From Nymphaea colorata (Eukaryota > Streptophyta > Magnoliopsida > Nymphaeales > Nymphaeaceae), in assembly GCF_008831285.2 (NCBI RefSeq), contig NC_045142.1, positions 21,579,354 to 21,643,353 of the forward strand: DNA of 64,000 bases, written 5' to 3'. Positions 13,183 to 25,025 of the stretch are shown in pieces. The notes under the pieces are model-generated. The model did no database searches. It saw only the letters and a program-made list of their open reading frames with translations, and was not told the DNA's origin. Within the stretch, counting starts at the first letter, position 1. Every line of letters begins with the position of its first letter. The position numbers were made by a program, and so were the translations under genes.

Positions 13183-16131
13183 AGGTTTTTCGTGATGATC
13201 TACACGGTTCTCTGTACTAGTCTATAATTGGCAGCATTGGACGCTGCTTATGTTTTATGTCCTGATTGTCATGTGGTTGATGGTGTTATTTTTTCATGTT
13301 GAATAAATATATGTATCTTGTTTTAAAGATGCTTTCCCCCCCGTTTAAGTTTAAAGCTTAACTTAGATATGTCTGCACGAGTATGAACATTAACTATGGC
13401 TTTAACTCAACAGTCGCTAATACTGGCAATTCTGTTGCTAATAAGTAATCGCGACGGTCAAATCTACACCAACACAAGTCCCGTTGCCCAAACGATTATC
13501 GATGAAAATGGCCATCGTGTCTTAGTTGTGTTTGTTGTGACATTAGTTGCTTTAAGTTAGCATAATGGCCATGGAATGTGCCTACACCTTATTGTAACTT
13601 TGACAATGGAATTTTCAGTCCCATAACACAATGTGTTCTGTGACGGTTATATAAATCGCTTAACTTCACAATGTCTTTTAACTTTGCAACTAACAATGCT
13701 AACCCTCCATCAACAATGATGGTTGTTGTAGCTTGCACAGTGTACTGGCTAGCGACATATTTTCGAGTCCCTCACACATGTTTGGAACAGATTTAGTACA
13801 CAGCGACATATTCTTGAGTCCCTGACACATGTATGGGATGGATTTAGTACACAACGACATATTTTCAAGTTGCTGACACATGTTTGGAACAGATTTTGGG
13901 TTCACTGAAGAATATTAAACGAGTGCATGTGTAGCTAAAATTCGGAACATATAGTACCTGCTCAGCATTTAATTCATTAGAAGATTAATTTTTTTGTTAA
14001 TTGAAATGCAGTTGCGTTTCATGAAATAAGAATATGGTGCTTCTATATATATTTTTTAAAAAAAGCAGTATATTATTCTTAACAAGTTCCATCTAAGAGA
14101 ATTTAAAAGTCGCAGTGCAAGTTACACAAAAGACTTTACCTCCAGAAAGTTGTAAGCTTCAATAGTCTTATATGTACTCTTTTTCATAAGGTCAAACAAA
14201 GAGATCAGGTTACTCCGAGAAGAGTAGCATAACAGGTCGAGTTAAGAGTTTGGTGAGAGTCAGGTAGTCAGTTCCAATACCATGAGCATTATTCTCATGA
14301 ACCATAAAGGTTGGGTGGAGCTACTCCTAAACTGAAGGGAGTGACCGTAAATTCACCTGGTTTTGATGTTTCTCTAGACCCTGGGGTAAAGGGGACGAGT
14401 AGAGCTTCTGCCCCTCATGCATGAGGCGGCAGGTTCACTCCCGCTCACCCGTAACAAAGAAGGGTTTTCTCCACAGGCAAGAGATCCACTAAAATGTCAT
14501 GCATTTGAGAACAGTGTTTATAAAAGTTGGGCTGAATTAATTTAAGTCAATTTGAATTGTTTGGCAAACCTGTTTTATTCAGTGGCTGTTGCCCTGTGTT
14601 GTTATTAATTATCTTTAAATACTTTTCAGATTTTTTACCTTCTATTTTTCACATGCTTTTTTAAATATAGTATACTGATTTATCTTACCGACAGCCTGCA
14701 GGTTGTTTCACTTTGGGTTTCGGTTCTGATTCTGATTGTTATAAACATTTATTAGAAACGAATGGTCTATAGAATGGATTCATTTTCACTATTGCCCAAA
14801 TAAATATATATTGTTGAAGGTTCCGCACTGCATTCAATCATCAAACAAGTAATCTACTTAATTTGCTATTTATTTTAAATGTGCATTTGTCAGTGTGAAT
14901 TCGAATTTTATTTTAAAATTTTATACGAACCCTATTTTGATTGTCAGGTCCATGAAATGCCTGGAAGTACAAAAAATTGAGATTGGGGCTAGAGCCTTTG
15001 GTGGAGTCATACGTGGGCTGGTGTAGGCAGTTGCCAAAATGGTCCTATCAAATTTCTTTATTTTCATTTTTACGTAAACTTTCAACTACTTGCTTCTTTA
15101 TATGCACCAGTGACCCTATAGGTATGAGATTCTTTAAATTAGTGCCCCTCAGTCCAACATTCCTAACTCTGGCTACCACTAACCATGGTTGGAGGCGGAA
15201 CTATCTGGATGATAAAATAATGAAGTTTCTGATAATTGATTGTACTAAGTTTTTTCTTAATCATGTAATAAATATGTTACCAATTGGCAGCTTCGCCGTT
15301 GACTGTCAGTGTCGAAAACTCAAGCAGCATCGATTGAAGAAATCAACAAGCGACATCCCATGACAATGCTGGTGGCTAAAGTTCAGTTTCTCCTCCACCA
15401 CCCTTCTCTCCTCATTCTTGACTTTTATTTGAATGCCCTGAATATTCAGGAATGACCTGGCCAATCCAGTTTTCAGTCGACCTGATCGGATCATATGAAA
15501 ATCCCATCAAAAGATCTGTAATGGCCCACGAAGCAGGAAAGTTGCCATGATCTTCCCTAACCCATCAACTTGTAACCTCAACCTCATCTTTCGTGGCAGT
15601 ACCCAAATTTTTTGACTGAACATCGCTTGAGTCACCGACCTGAGTTTGATAGTTCCCATGTGGGCACTATGATATGACTGGAACTGAGTCTAGCTTTATC
15701 ACAATATAATTTTTGACTAACTGGTATGGGTAAATATGGTGCACACCAACCCACCCTTAGCTCCACTACGGCCCTTCTTACAACATAGTCCCCTCACAAA
15801 ATGTTACAATGTCAGCTGGTGTCTAGAAATTAGTGACATAGACAGTGGATTAAATTATTTATTTAATTACCTATTTGACATTTCAATAAAGCGAGGGGCT
15901 CACTTAGCAGTTTCCCAGCAAAAAATTACCTACTTGATATCACAAGCAGTGGCTGCCGGATGGGCATCCAGACCAATTACATTATTATACTTGAACATAT
16001 ATGTTAGGTAATGGAAAACTATATATGTTACACTTAGAACATGATAACTCGATTGCAAGATAATCTAAGCAAGGTTATCATTTGAGATCAATGTGCTATA
16101 CTAGTGCAACTTGGGTGGAAGTGCTATGCCA
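13183..16131. other. Non-coding part of tandem copy 1
   Basis: No gene is supported. It is a concatenation of dispersed-repeat sequence. 13400-14280 matches 21560-22400 closely and 38030-38770 more distantly. 15430-16080 matches 1980-2960 and 34140-34640. A block at 13740-13880 holds three local imperfect repeats of a GCGACATATTTTCGAGTCCCT type unit of about 55 bp. The 128-codon frame at 14977-15363 has no recognisable domain and is disrupted in copy 2, so it is not called. Confidence 0.6.
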
Positions 16132-16517
16132 GTTGATGGACATTTGGTTCTACTCACATGGGCATGGGCATTATGGGAAGCCGGATTTCAGTTTTCACTC
16201 AATCTGAAACTTGAAACAGGTTATGTTTGCACCCCTATGTATAAAAAATTGTACATAATAAGTAAAAAATAAAAATAAATTTTTAGAAGGACAAAAAGGG
16301 TTTATGAAAAAGTAAAAAATCCCAAAATATACACTTCTTTACAAAAAAAGTCAAAAATACCCCAACCCCTTTCTTTTTTTTTCCCCTTTGGTATACATTT
16401 GTGTGTACATGCCCTTAACGTGTCCTGACTTTTTTGATGGGACGATTTCAGAAAGCCATTCAGACTTGGTGTGCTATTGGAGTTGGCACCCATAACAGCT
16501 ATTGCACTTCCTCATCT
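16132..16517. other. Spacer between the two tandem copies
   Basis: 386 bp found only once in the window, between the right edge of copy 1 and the left edge of copy 2. It contains an A-rich stretch (16225-16375) and no coding sequence that I recognise. If the duplication arose by unequal exchange, the sequence right of copy 2 (beyond the 100-N gap) would be expected to start like this spacer, but 23947 onward does not resemble it. Confidence 0.5.
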
Positions 16518-18980
16518 GAAATGGGACTGAACAATGTTAAGTTTTCTTTTATAAATACGCAGTGACCAACTGCAAGCTGATCCACAATCATTCTTGTTGA
16601 GTTGTCACGGGTAAAAAATCTTTAAAAATGAGAAGTACATGCGGAAAGAATTGGATCCTCCTCATAAAACTCCCCATCATCTGGTGCAAGAGTCTTTTTT
16701 TTTTCTGACCTTTCTTGAACATAGGATGAAAACATTTGCTGTTATTATCCCTTTCTTTTAGCCATGATACCCTTACTTTCTTTTTCTAGTACATTCCTTC
16801 ATCTCAAAGAGCTTCCGCAAGGAAACATCTAATCTGATTTTCAGAAGTGGACCAGTTATGAGAGTCAATATCTTGCCTCTTATAAATTTCAATAAAATCC
16901 TTTTGAAGTACGTTAATTCTGATATCAACTTTCTTGGTTCTATACTTACTCCAATTACTTAGGCATGGTCGTACTCTATTCTGTTTTGCGAGAAGTTTAA
17001 GCATTGCACATCCTCTACACTCCACTCTCCATGCCCTTGTAATAATGACCTTACAACTAGGTTGACACTCTCAGTAAAGGAACTATTTAAATCTTCAACT
17101 TCTCTTGCGTGAGGTTTTAAAGATATTTAATTTACATGTAAAAGAGAAGTGCTGAGTGGTCTAAAGAACTTTTTGGTTCTACCAAAAGCTGCCCACGATT
17201 TTCAACTTGCTCAAAAATCTATCTAATTTGCTTGAACCAGTGTTGTCGGGGCGCAGAGATTGGTTCAAGTGAATGCTCTGTTTTTGTCCACAATCTCTCT
17301 TAGTCCAACATCTTGAATGAATCCATTGAATGCTAAACAAGCTTGGCTAGTAGGGGCAGGGCCATTTTTCAGACTCCTTATAAGCTGAATTAAAATCTTT
17401 CATTATAATACTAACATTTGTTTATTGGCAATTACGATATTTAACATAACCAATTGGTCTTTGCGAATTCTAAAGTGAGGGTGAAGATACACACCTATTG
17501 TATCAAAGTTGATATTGAAAGCTTTATGAATAAACAAACAATCCATCCAAAATTTATTAAATTTGCAACTAGTCGATCTAAAATCAGCATGTCTCTAACT
17601 CTACACAATTATGGCCCCATTAAGATTCGTATCAATATTAGATTAACAAAAAAAAACTCCTCGAAGTGATTGCAAAAAGATTTGAAGTTGTCTGCATTCA
17701 ACATGATATCGAAACATGAAAATGATCCCAAGTTGATGAGATATCACCCAATTGCCAAAATCTTTCTACGTTGTTAGAGTAGCAAGGCCTCTAACAATCC
17801 AACTATAAACTTCATTTGATGGCAATTGGCAACTCCTCTTAGGATCCTTTTCCTACAGGAGAACATTCTCTTTGTTATGGAAATCTCTGCTCCTTGGATA
17901 TCCATGTCAGGATCATGTTGTGCCAACATCCTTTCTTTCAGGACAGAACTTTATATAGCCTTAAAAAATGTTGTCCCACAACCCTTCTTCTTAAAATTGT
18001 TAACTTCTTTGGAATGGAGAGCTTTTTTTTGTTCAAACTGATATTCATAGGAGAGGAAGACCTTTTATCTTTTTGTTTGCAGTCCATTAGTACAGTCCTA
18101 GTGGAGTTCAAACAGCCAAATCCAGGAAAAAATTCCTCCTCAACTTCTGTGGCTTTCTTCTTGGTCTCATGGCTGGACTCAACAATAGTTTTACCATGGT
18201 TAACCTTCAATGAAGATGATTCCATCACCATTTCATATGAGATAATCCCTTGAGACTCGTGACCCGTAGATCATAGGTTTTCAATAGGAAGTACATCTTT
18301 TTCAAGAGGCACAAATTGATTTCATTTAATATTAGATAGCTTGCATTGCTTAGAGCGTAGATTCCACCTTCTATTAGCAATAATGACCTGAGTCTATCCA
18401 TTTGAGGGTTTAGTATTCACTTTTCCCTCCCTCATACGAGTGAGATGATCCCCTGTGGAATGTAATGAAGCCCCACATAAGGTACCGAAACAAATTTTGT
18501 TTCATCTTCCACCATTTATTCAATAACTTTATAACCATCAAGTATACAAATCGAACCCATAGGTGAAGCCATCACCATCTACAAAATAACTACCCAGAAC
18601 CTTAACGACACCAGCTAACACCTTGCAGTTCCACATATAAAGAGGCAACTTCGGTAGACAAATCCCTAGAGGGGTTCTCGTGACAGCTTGAAGTTGATGC
18701 GGCATTCCTGACTTCCACTTGCTAGAGACCAAAAACCTATCGCGAACACGCCATTTTTTTGGTTGCATAACTTCCTCTAAATATTCCTTTGAAGAAGCCT
18801 TGATGAAAAAGAGTCATTTTGAAAGGAGTGAAAATTGTTTTCACCTGATACAAATTGTGAAAAACTTCCTCCCAATCCAAATGAAATCTTGAGCTACCGC
18901 CTAATAGAATTGCAATAGCAGTCCATTAGAAAGGTCTGACCATTTGCTTCCCCTCAATTTCACACACTGCAAGGTCTGGT
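16518..18980 (-). mobile_element. LINE fragment, duplicated copy (ORF1 and endonuclease only)
   Basis: Duplicate of the 8606-11060 part of the LINE. The ORF1 DUF4283-like region (GICLPKLPLYMWNCKVL) is at 18538-18768, the endonuclease start at about 17785-17810, the LDHSALL segment near 17140-17170, and the FHAMFK-type linker near 16700-16760. It is truncated at 16518 by the duplication edge, so it has no reverse-transcriptase region at all. It arose as a passenger of the segmental duplication, not by its own insertion. Confidence 0.8.
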
Positions 18981-19398
18981 AATCCAAATGCCTCCTCCCA
19001 CTCATTTGGGTCCACAACACCAGTGCTCTTTACCACCGACACCTAAAATCATCGTGCTGATAGAACTGACTGGAATCCTTGATCAATAGGTGTCTTTTCA
19101 TGATCCATCATCTCTAAGGATGGGCGAGAGCCTTCACCACCCACGATAAAGTGATGTTCACAAACATTTTCCTAACTCTAACCTAGGGTTCATGTTGTTC
19201 CCTTTCTCTGCTCCTTCACGTGATAACCACATCTTCTCCTTGACCAAGAACTGTTACTTGTGGAACAATCCACACGCTACTCACTTTGACAATGTGATTC
19301 TTTTCCCCACCATTTGTATTTAAATCCATACCCTTAGTCACAACCTACCTCATGATCTCCTTCATAAATACAAGGAGTTTTTCTTTGTAGATCTACTA

Positions 19399-21311
19399 TT
19401 AACAGTTGCCATAGCCACCTTCCTCTCCTCCTTCATGATCCTCCTGTAACTTCTCCCAGTTGCACTATCAAACTTTCCTACCAACAACTTCACTAACAAT
19501 GTCAATGTTAACCAAAACTCCAGGATTCTCGATAGACCTCATTCACCCAGAATTGCCTCTCTTTCATCTCTATGATCCTTCATCCACTCCAGTTCGACGC
19601 ACTGAGCAGGGCAGCTCTATGCTTCAAGTTGTGCTCCCGATTGGCTTCAGGTTATGCCAACACCAACAACACGACCATCCACGTGTATTCTCATGAAGCC
19701 TGACCAGATGAACTAATTCTAGTGCCTGACCGCTAAAATCTGGAAATATCTGGCAAATTCCATATTTCAAGGAAATGCCCCGGTAACTTAGAAGTTTAGA
19801 ACTAAAGCCCATTGATCCTAGAAACGTTCGTCTGGGTTATCACGGCGGAAATCGATCCATGAAAATTAAGAAAGAAATGCAAACTTGTGTCATAAAAAGT
19901 TTAGAAACGAGTTGATCTGGCAACTCTATACTGTGAATAGTAACAAAAATTGATTGAAACTTGTGTCCAGCTATCTAAGGGTCCTTTGAAGATTCAATTG
20001 CTATGATTATTCTCTTTGTTTTCATGTTTAATTGAGTTCAGGAGGACTATCTGGTTAACTTGTGAAATGTGTTGGGGTCTGCTAAACAGGTGAAACTGCC
20101 AACACGCGTTCACATCCTGCAATCAAACGTGGTTGAAATGTTTTGGAAAACTTCCACCTGTATGACAAGACAAAAATTTTAGGAAAGAAAGTTGGCCGTA
20201 TGTCCAACTATTTCTTCTCAAATCCCACCATACAACCTATATACTTAAATCTATGAGAGAATAGGCTAGTAGGCAGTTGTTTCGACTTATCGAAGCAGCA
20301 CCTTCATGTGCTATAAAAAGAAGACATTGATACATCTATATATAGAGAGTTTCTCATGCAGCTTTACATTAGGACATCACTAGAAGTCCAATCTTACTGG
20401 GTCATCATCGATACTGGCAGCAACCTCAAATGGGCATTGTGTGTTCTTTACTACAACTTTACCTACCAAATGAAGTCAACATTAAAGCCACTTCAGTCTC
20501 CCACATACCATAACCTGAGATGCACCACTAGCTTCTGGTCCACTTGTGACGACAACCAACTACGTAGAGTCAGGTCCTCATATGGTGATGGATCTGTTGT
20601 AGAAGGGTCCCTTGCTCTCGAAAGATTTTGGTTTGAGGTTGGCACTGATGGAACCATCAAGCTTGACAATCGCCTTTGGTTGCGTTCATAAAGAAAATAG
20701 TGTTGATTTCAAAAATCTTGTACATCCTAGTCTTGTTGGCCTCAGGCCAGGATCTCTTTCACTTGTTAGTCACAATGGCTTCTTTACTAACCATAAATTT
20801 GCTTACAGTTTTCCTCTCCATAGCTGCCAATGGAAGCAAATGCAGCTCAAGGCACTTTCTATACACTCACACTAGATTACATAAATGTGGGGAACAACAT
20901 TCTCAACATATAGTTTGGAGGTGCACAGACGGCAACATGGTTGGGATATGCTGGATCAATCATGATAGACTCGGGTACCATGCTGACTATCTTGCCAAAG
21001 ATGTGTATGATCAAGTGGCAAACGCAGTGGCTAATGTCACAAACAATAAACACTTCTATCATCCTAACCAAGATTATTTGTGTTATAATGTAGAGAATAA
21101 TGGTGATCCATATAAAGGATTGCTGGAGATGACATTTCATTCCATCAATGCAGACTTGAAGCTGCCACCTTCAAATATCTTTTGGATGTATAGAAGTACG
21201 ACAGCCAGCTTAGCCTTTTTCAGGAATGTTTTCTAGCAGAACATGCATGTGAAATATGATTTGGGGAAGGGGCTGCTTTCTTTTGCACCAATTGAATGTA
21301 CTCAGGGCTAA
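19399..21311 (+). pseudogene. CDR1/nepenthesin-like aspartic protease, pseudogene copy 2
   Basis: Sister of the copy at 11419. The propeptide motif GFSIDLIHPELPLFHLYDPS is at about 19523-19582. The mature N-terminal half is open at 20356-20691 and, unlike copy 1, keeps the first catalytic motif IDTGSN and the SSYGDGS flap. A 2-bp deletion near 20666 (CTTCCGACA became CTTGACA) shifts the frame before AFGCVHKENS. A 75-bp coding deletion follows PLHS near 20822. The second catalytic motif IMIDSGTMLT (about 20960-20990) is followed by the same one-base loss seen in copy 1, then DVYDQVANAVANVTNNKHFY and NNGDPYKGLLEM, which is open here but stopped in copy 1. It ends in LLSFAPIECTQG with stop at 21311. 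An extra 235 bp at about 19806-20040 separates the propeptide from the mature domain. Not functional. Confidence 0.85.
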
Positions 21312-21316
21312 AGGTG

Positions 21317-21326
21317 TATACATATA

Positions 21327-21359
<33 letters not shown>

Positions 21360-21363
21360 ATAT
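21317..21363. repeat. (TA)n microsatellite private to copy 2
   Basis: Inserted between AGGGCTAAAGG and TTCGTGATGATCTAC, which are directly adjacent in copy 1 (around 13177-13200). It therefore arose, or was lost, after the duplication. Confidence 0.85.
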
Positions 21364-23846
21364 CTTTCGTGATGATCTACGTGGTTTCTGTACTAGACTA
21401 TAATTGGCAGCATTGGACGCTGCTTATGTTTTATGTCCTGATTGTCATGTGGTTGATGGTGTTATGGTGTTATTTTTCATGTTGAATAAATATATGTATC
21501 TTGTTTTAAAGATGTTTTCCCTCCGTTTAAGTTTAAATCTTAACTTAGATATGTCTGCGCGAGTATGAACATTAACTGTGGCTTTAACTCGACAGTCGCT
21601 AATACTGGCAATTCTGTCATAATAAGTAATCGCGATGGTCAAAACTCACCAACACAAGTCCCGTTGCCCAATGATTACTGATGAAAATGGCCATCGTGTC
21701 TTAGTTGTATTTGTTGCGACATTGTTGCTTTAAGTTAGCATGACGGCCATGGAATGTGCCTACACCTTATTGTAACTTTGACCATGGATTTTTCGGTCCC
21801 ATGACACAATGTGTTCTGTGACGGTTATATAAGTCGGTTAACTTCACAATGTCTTTTACTTTGGAACTAACAATGCTAACCCTCCATTACATGATGGTTG
21901 CTGTAGCTTGCACAGTGTACTGGCTAGCGACATATTTTCGAGTCCCTTGCACATGTTTGGAACGGATTTAGTACACAGCGACGTATTCTTGAGTCCTGAC
22001 ATGTATGGGACGGATTTAGTACACAACGACATATTTTCAAGTTGCTGACACTGTTTGGAACAGATTTTGGGATCACTGAAGAATATTAAACGAGTGCATG
22101 TGTAGCTAAAATTCGGAACATATAGTACCTGCTCAGCATTTAATTCATTAGAAGATTAATTTTTTGTTAATTGCAATGCAGTTACGTTTCTTGAATAAAA
22201 AGCAGAATATTATTCTTAACAAGTTCACCTAAGAGAATTTAAAAGTCTCACGAGGTTATACAAAACTTTACGTCAGAAAGTTGTAGCTTCATAGTCTTAT
22301 ATGTACTCTTTTTCTAAGCTCAAACATGAGATAGGTTATCCGAGAAGAGTAGCATAACTGGTCGAGTTAGAGTTTGGTGAGAGTCAGGTAGTCAGTTCCA
22401 ATACCGTGAGCATTTCTCTTGACCATAAAGGTTGGAGAGCTACTCCTAAACTGAAGGGAGTGACCGTAACTTCACCTGGTTTTGATGTTTTCTGACCCTA
22501 GGGCAAAGGGACGAGTAGAGCTTATGCCCTCCTGCATGCAGGCGGGCAGGTTCATCCCGCTCACCATAACAAAGAAGGGTTTTCTCACAAGCAAGAGGTC
22601 CATAAATGTCATGCATTTGAGAACAGTGTTTATAAAGTTGGCTGAATTAATTTAAGTCAATTTGAATTGTTTGGCAACCTGTTTTATTCAGTGGCTGTTG
22701 CCCTGTTGTTATTTAATTATCTTTAATACTTTCAAGATTTTTCTTTTCTATTTTTCACTTGTTTTTTTAAATTAGTATACAGATTTAGCTTACCGACAGC
22801 CTGCACGTTGTTTCGCTTTGGTTTCGGTTTGATTCCGATTGTTTAAACATTTATTAGAAACGAATGGTCTATAGAATGGATTCATTTTCATATTACCCAA
22901 ATAAATATACATGTTGAAGGTTCCGCACTGCATTCAATCATAGCAGTAATACACTTAATTTGCTATTTATTTTAAATGTGCATTGTATGTGAATTAATTT
23001 TTTTTTTAAATTTTATACGAACCTATTTTGATTGTCAGGACCATGAAATGCATGGAAGTAAAAAATTGAGATTGGGGCTAGAGCCTTTGGTGGAGTCATA
23101 CGTGGCTGGTGTAGGCAGTTGCCAAATGGTCCTATCAAATTTCTTTATTTTTTTTACGTAAGCTTTCAACTACTTGCTTCTTTATATGCACCAGTGACCC
23201 TATAGGTATGAGATTCTTTAAATTAGTGCCCCTAAGTCCAACATTCCAAACTCTAGCTGCCACTAACCATGGTTGGAGGTGGAACTAGCAAGATGATAAA
23301 ATAATGAAGTTTCTGATAATTGATTGTACTAAGTTTTTTCTTAATCATGTAATAAATATGTTACCAATTGGCGGCTTCGCCCTTGACCATCAGTGTCAAA
23401 ACTCAAGCAGCATCGATTGAAGAAGTGAACAAGCGACATCCCATGACAATGCTGGTGGCTAAAGTTCAGTTTCTCCTCCTCCACCACCCTTCTCTCCTCA
23501 TTCTTCTTGACTTTTATTTGAATCCCTTGAATATTCAGGAATGACCCGGCCAATCCAGTTTTCAGTCAACCTGATCGGATCATATGAAAATCCCATCAAA
23601 GGATCTGTAATGGCTCCCTCGGCAGTTTCCCAGCAAAAAATTACCTACTTGATATCACAAGCAATGGCTGCCGGAAGGCATGCAGACCAATTACATTATT
23701 ATACTTGAACATATATGTTAGGTACGGGAAAACTATATATGTTACACTTGAACTTGATAAACTCGATTGCAAGATAATCTAAGCCAAAGTTATCAGTTGA
23801 GAGCAATGTGCTATACTAGTGCAACTAGGGTGGAAGCGCTATGCCA
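21364..23846. other. Non-coding part of tandem copy 2
   Basis: Counterpart of 13195-16131 with a deletion of about 380 bp near 23612, where copy 1 has 15515-15895. No gene is recognised. A higher density of one-base losses than in the first half of the duplication is visible from about 22200 onward. Confidence 0.6.
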
Positions 23847-23946
23847 NNNNNNNNNNNNNNNNNNNNNNNNNNNNNNNNNNNNNNNNNNNNNNNNNNNNNN
23901 NNNNNNNNNNNNNNNNNNNNNNNNNNNNNNNNNNNNNNNNNNNNNN
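23847..23946. other. Assembly gap (100 N)
   Basis: Exactly 100 ambiguous bases, the usual placeholder for a gap of unknown size. It falls at the right edge of tandem copy 2, so tandem copies beyond it could be collapsed or missing. Confidence 0.99.
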
Positions 23947-24979
23947 GAGACATAGATTCTTCACTCTCTCATAATCTCTCAAAGTTCATTCATTTGAAAC
24001 ATTCATGCTCACCTCTCTCATAATCTCTCAAAGTCATTCATATGAAATCACACATCATATAATATACACTAAAGATTGATTTTAATTAAAATATAGGACT
24101 TTCTTTAAATGTGCTTATCATATCTCAAGCACAAGTTAGAGAAGCAGTCTATAAACTTGTGTCATGGATGAGAATATCAAAAGAATTAAAATTTAGGCAA
24201 TGAAGATGAAATCCACCTTTTAAATATTGGGGAAACATGGCTATTATCTATTTTCTCAAAATTACCATAAAATCAGATTTTATTCCAATTTAAATGATTT
24301 AAAATTAAATATTGATTATAAGAGTGTTTGACTCTTAGAAAATGATGAAATTCAGTTTGACTCCATGTGAACTAAACATCCAAGTCGGCAAAAAGCATGT
24401 GCCACATGCTCTCATTCATATCATGGAATTCTAATAACTTTTCTTTCTCCCCAAATCAAGCTAAATTCCAAATTCTTGTGCTAAAAAATCATCCATTTCT
24501 TGGATTATTAAAACACTTTTGATTTTGTCTTTAGGGGATTAAAGATTAGGGTCTTAAGTATGATGTTACATTGTTCTTGAAATATAATCAATTTCATGTA
24601 AGTTTGAAAATTGATAAATGAAATCAACAATTTCTAAAAGGAATTTTAGAGAGCCGATTAGATAGGATTAAACTTTTTATTGTTCTACAAGACATAGCCA
24701 CTTTGTGGCTTAACATTAGCATGTCAAGCATGTAAACTTTAAATTTCTAAACCAACCCCTGTAAAGTATGATCTAATTTCAGCAAATTATATACACTTTG
24801 TGTATGAGTTGCTGGAATTAAGCAAAACTTTAAGATGAAATGAAAGTGATTTCATACCTTCGCACTATGAAAATCAACAGAATGATATTCTTTTCTTAAA
24901 TCAACTTGAAAACATGTTTCAACCTGATTTTAAAAGAAAAGCATGATCTTAATCAACAGATCACACGTGCATATATATT

Positions 24980-25025
<46 letters not shown>

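Larger units (their letters stand above)
8606..16131. repeat. Tandem segmental duplication, copy 1 (about 7.5 kb)
   Basis: Starting at GAAATGGGAC (8606) and running to GTGCTATGCC (16130), this segment is colinear and closely similar to 16518-23846 in head-to-tail orientation. Only 386 bp (16132-16517) lie between the copies. Differences include a 75-bp coding stretch present here but absent from copy 2 (after about 12621). The present copy lacks about 60 bp found near 19100-19155 and about 235 bp found near 19806-20040. It keeps about 380 bp (15515-15895) that copy 2 has lost. Contents: LINE 5' part (minus), aspartic protease pseudogene (plus), then non-coding DNA. Confidence 0.95.
16518..23846. 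repeat. Tandem segmental duplication, copy 2 (about 7.3 kb)
   Basis: Head-to-tail partner of 8606-16131. It begins at the same GAAATGGGAC sequence (16518) and continues to GCGCTATGCCA at 23846, where a 100-N gap interrupts it, so the true right edge is unknown. Towards the right end (22200-23800) it differs from copy 1 by many single-base deletions. These could be real or reflect lower assembly quality next to the gap. Confidence 0.95.

Noticed and set aside
14977-15363. 128-codon plus-strand frame in tandem copy 1
   Set aside because: No recognisable domain, and the duplicate at 23070-23400 is frame-disrupted by small deletions.
17894-18253. 119-codon plus-strand frame (and minus-strand shadow 17938-18231)
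   Set aside because: Lies across the degraded ORF1/endonuclease boundary of the LINE and is broken in copy 1; no independent protein similarity.
23767-24023. Frames running through N
   Set aside because: They span the 100-N assembly gap.
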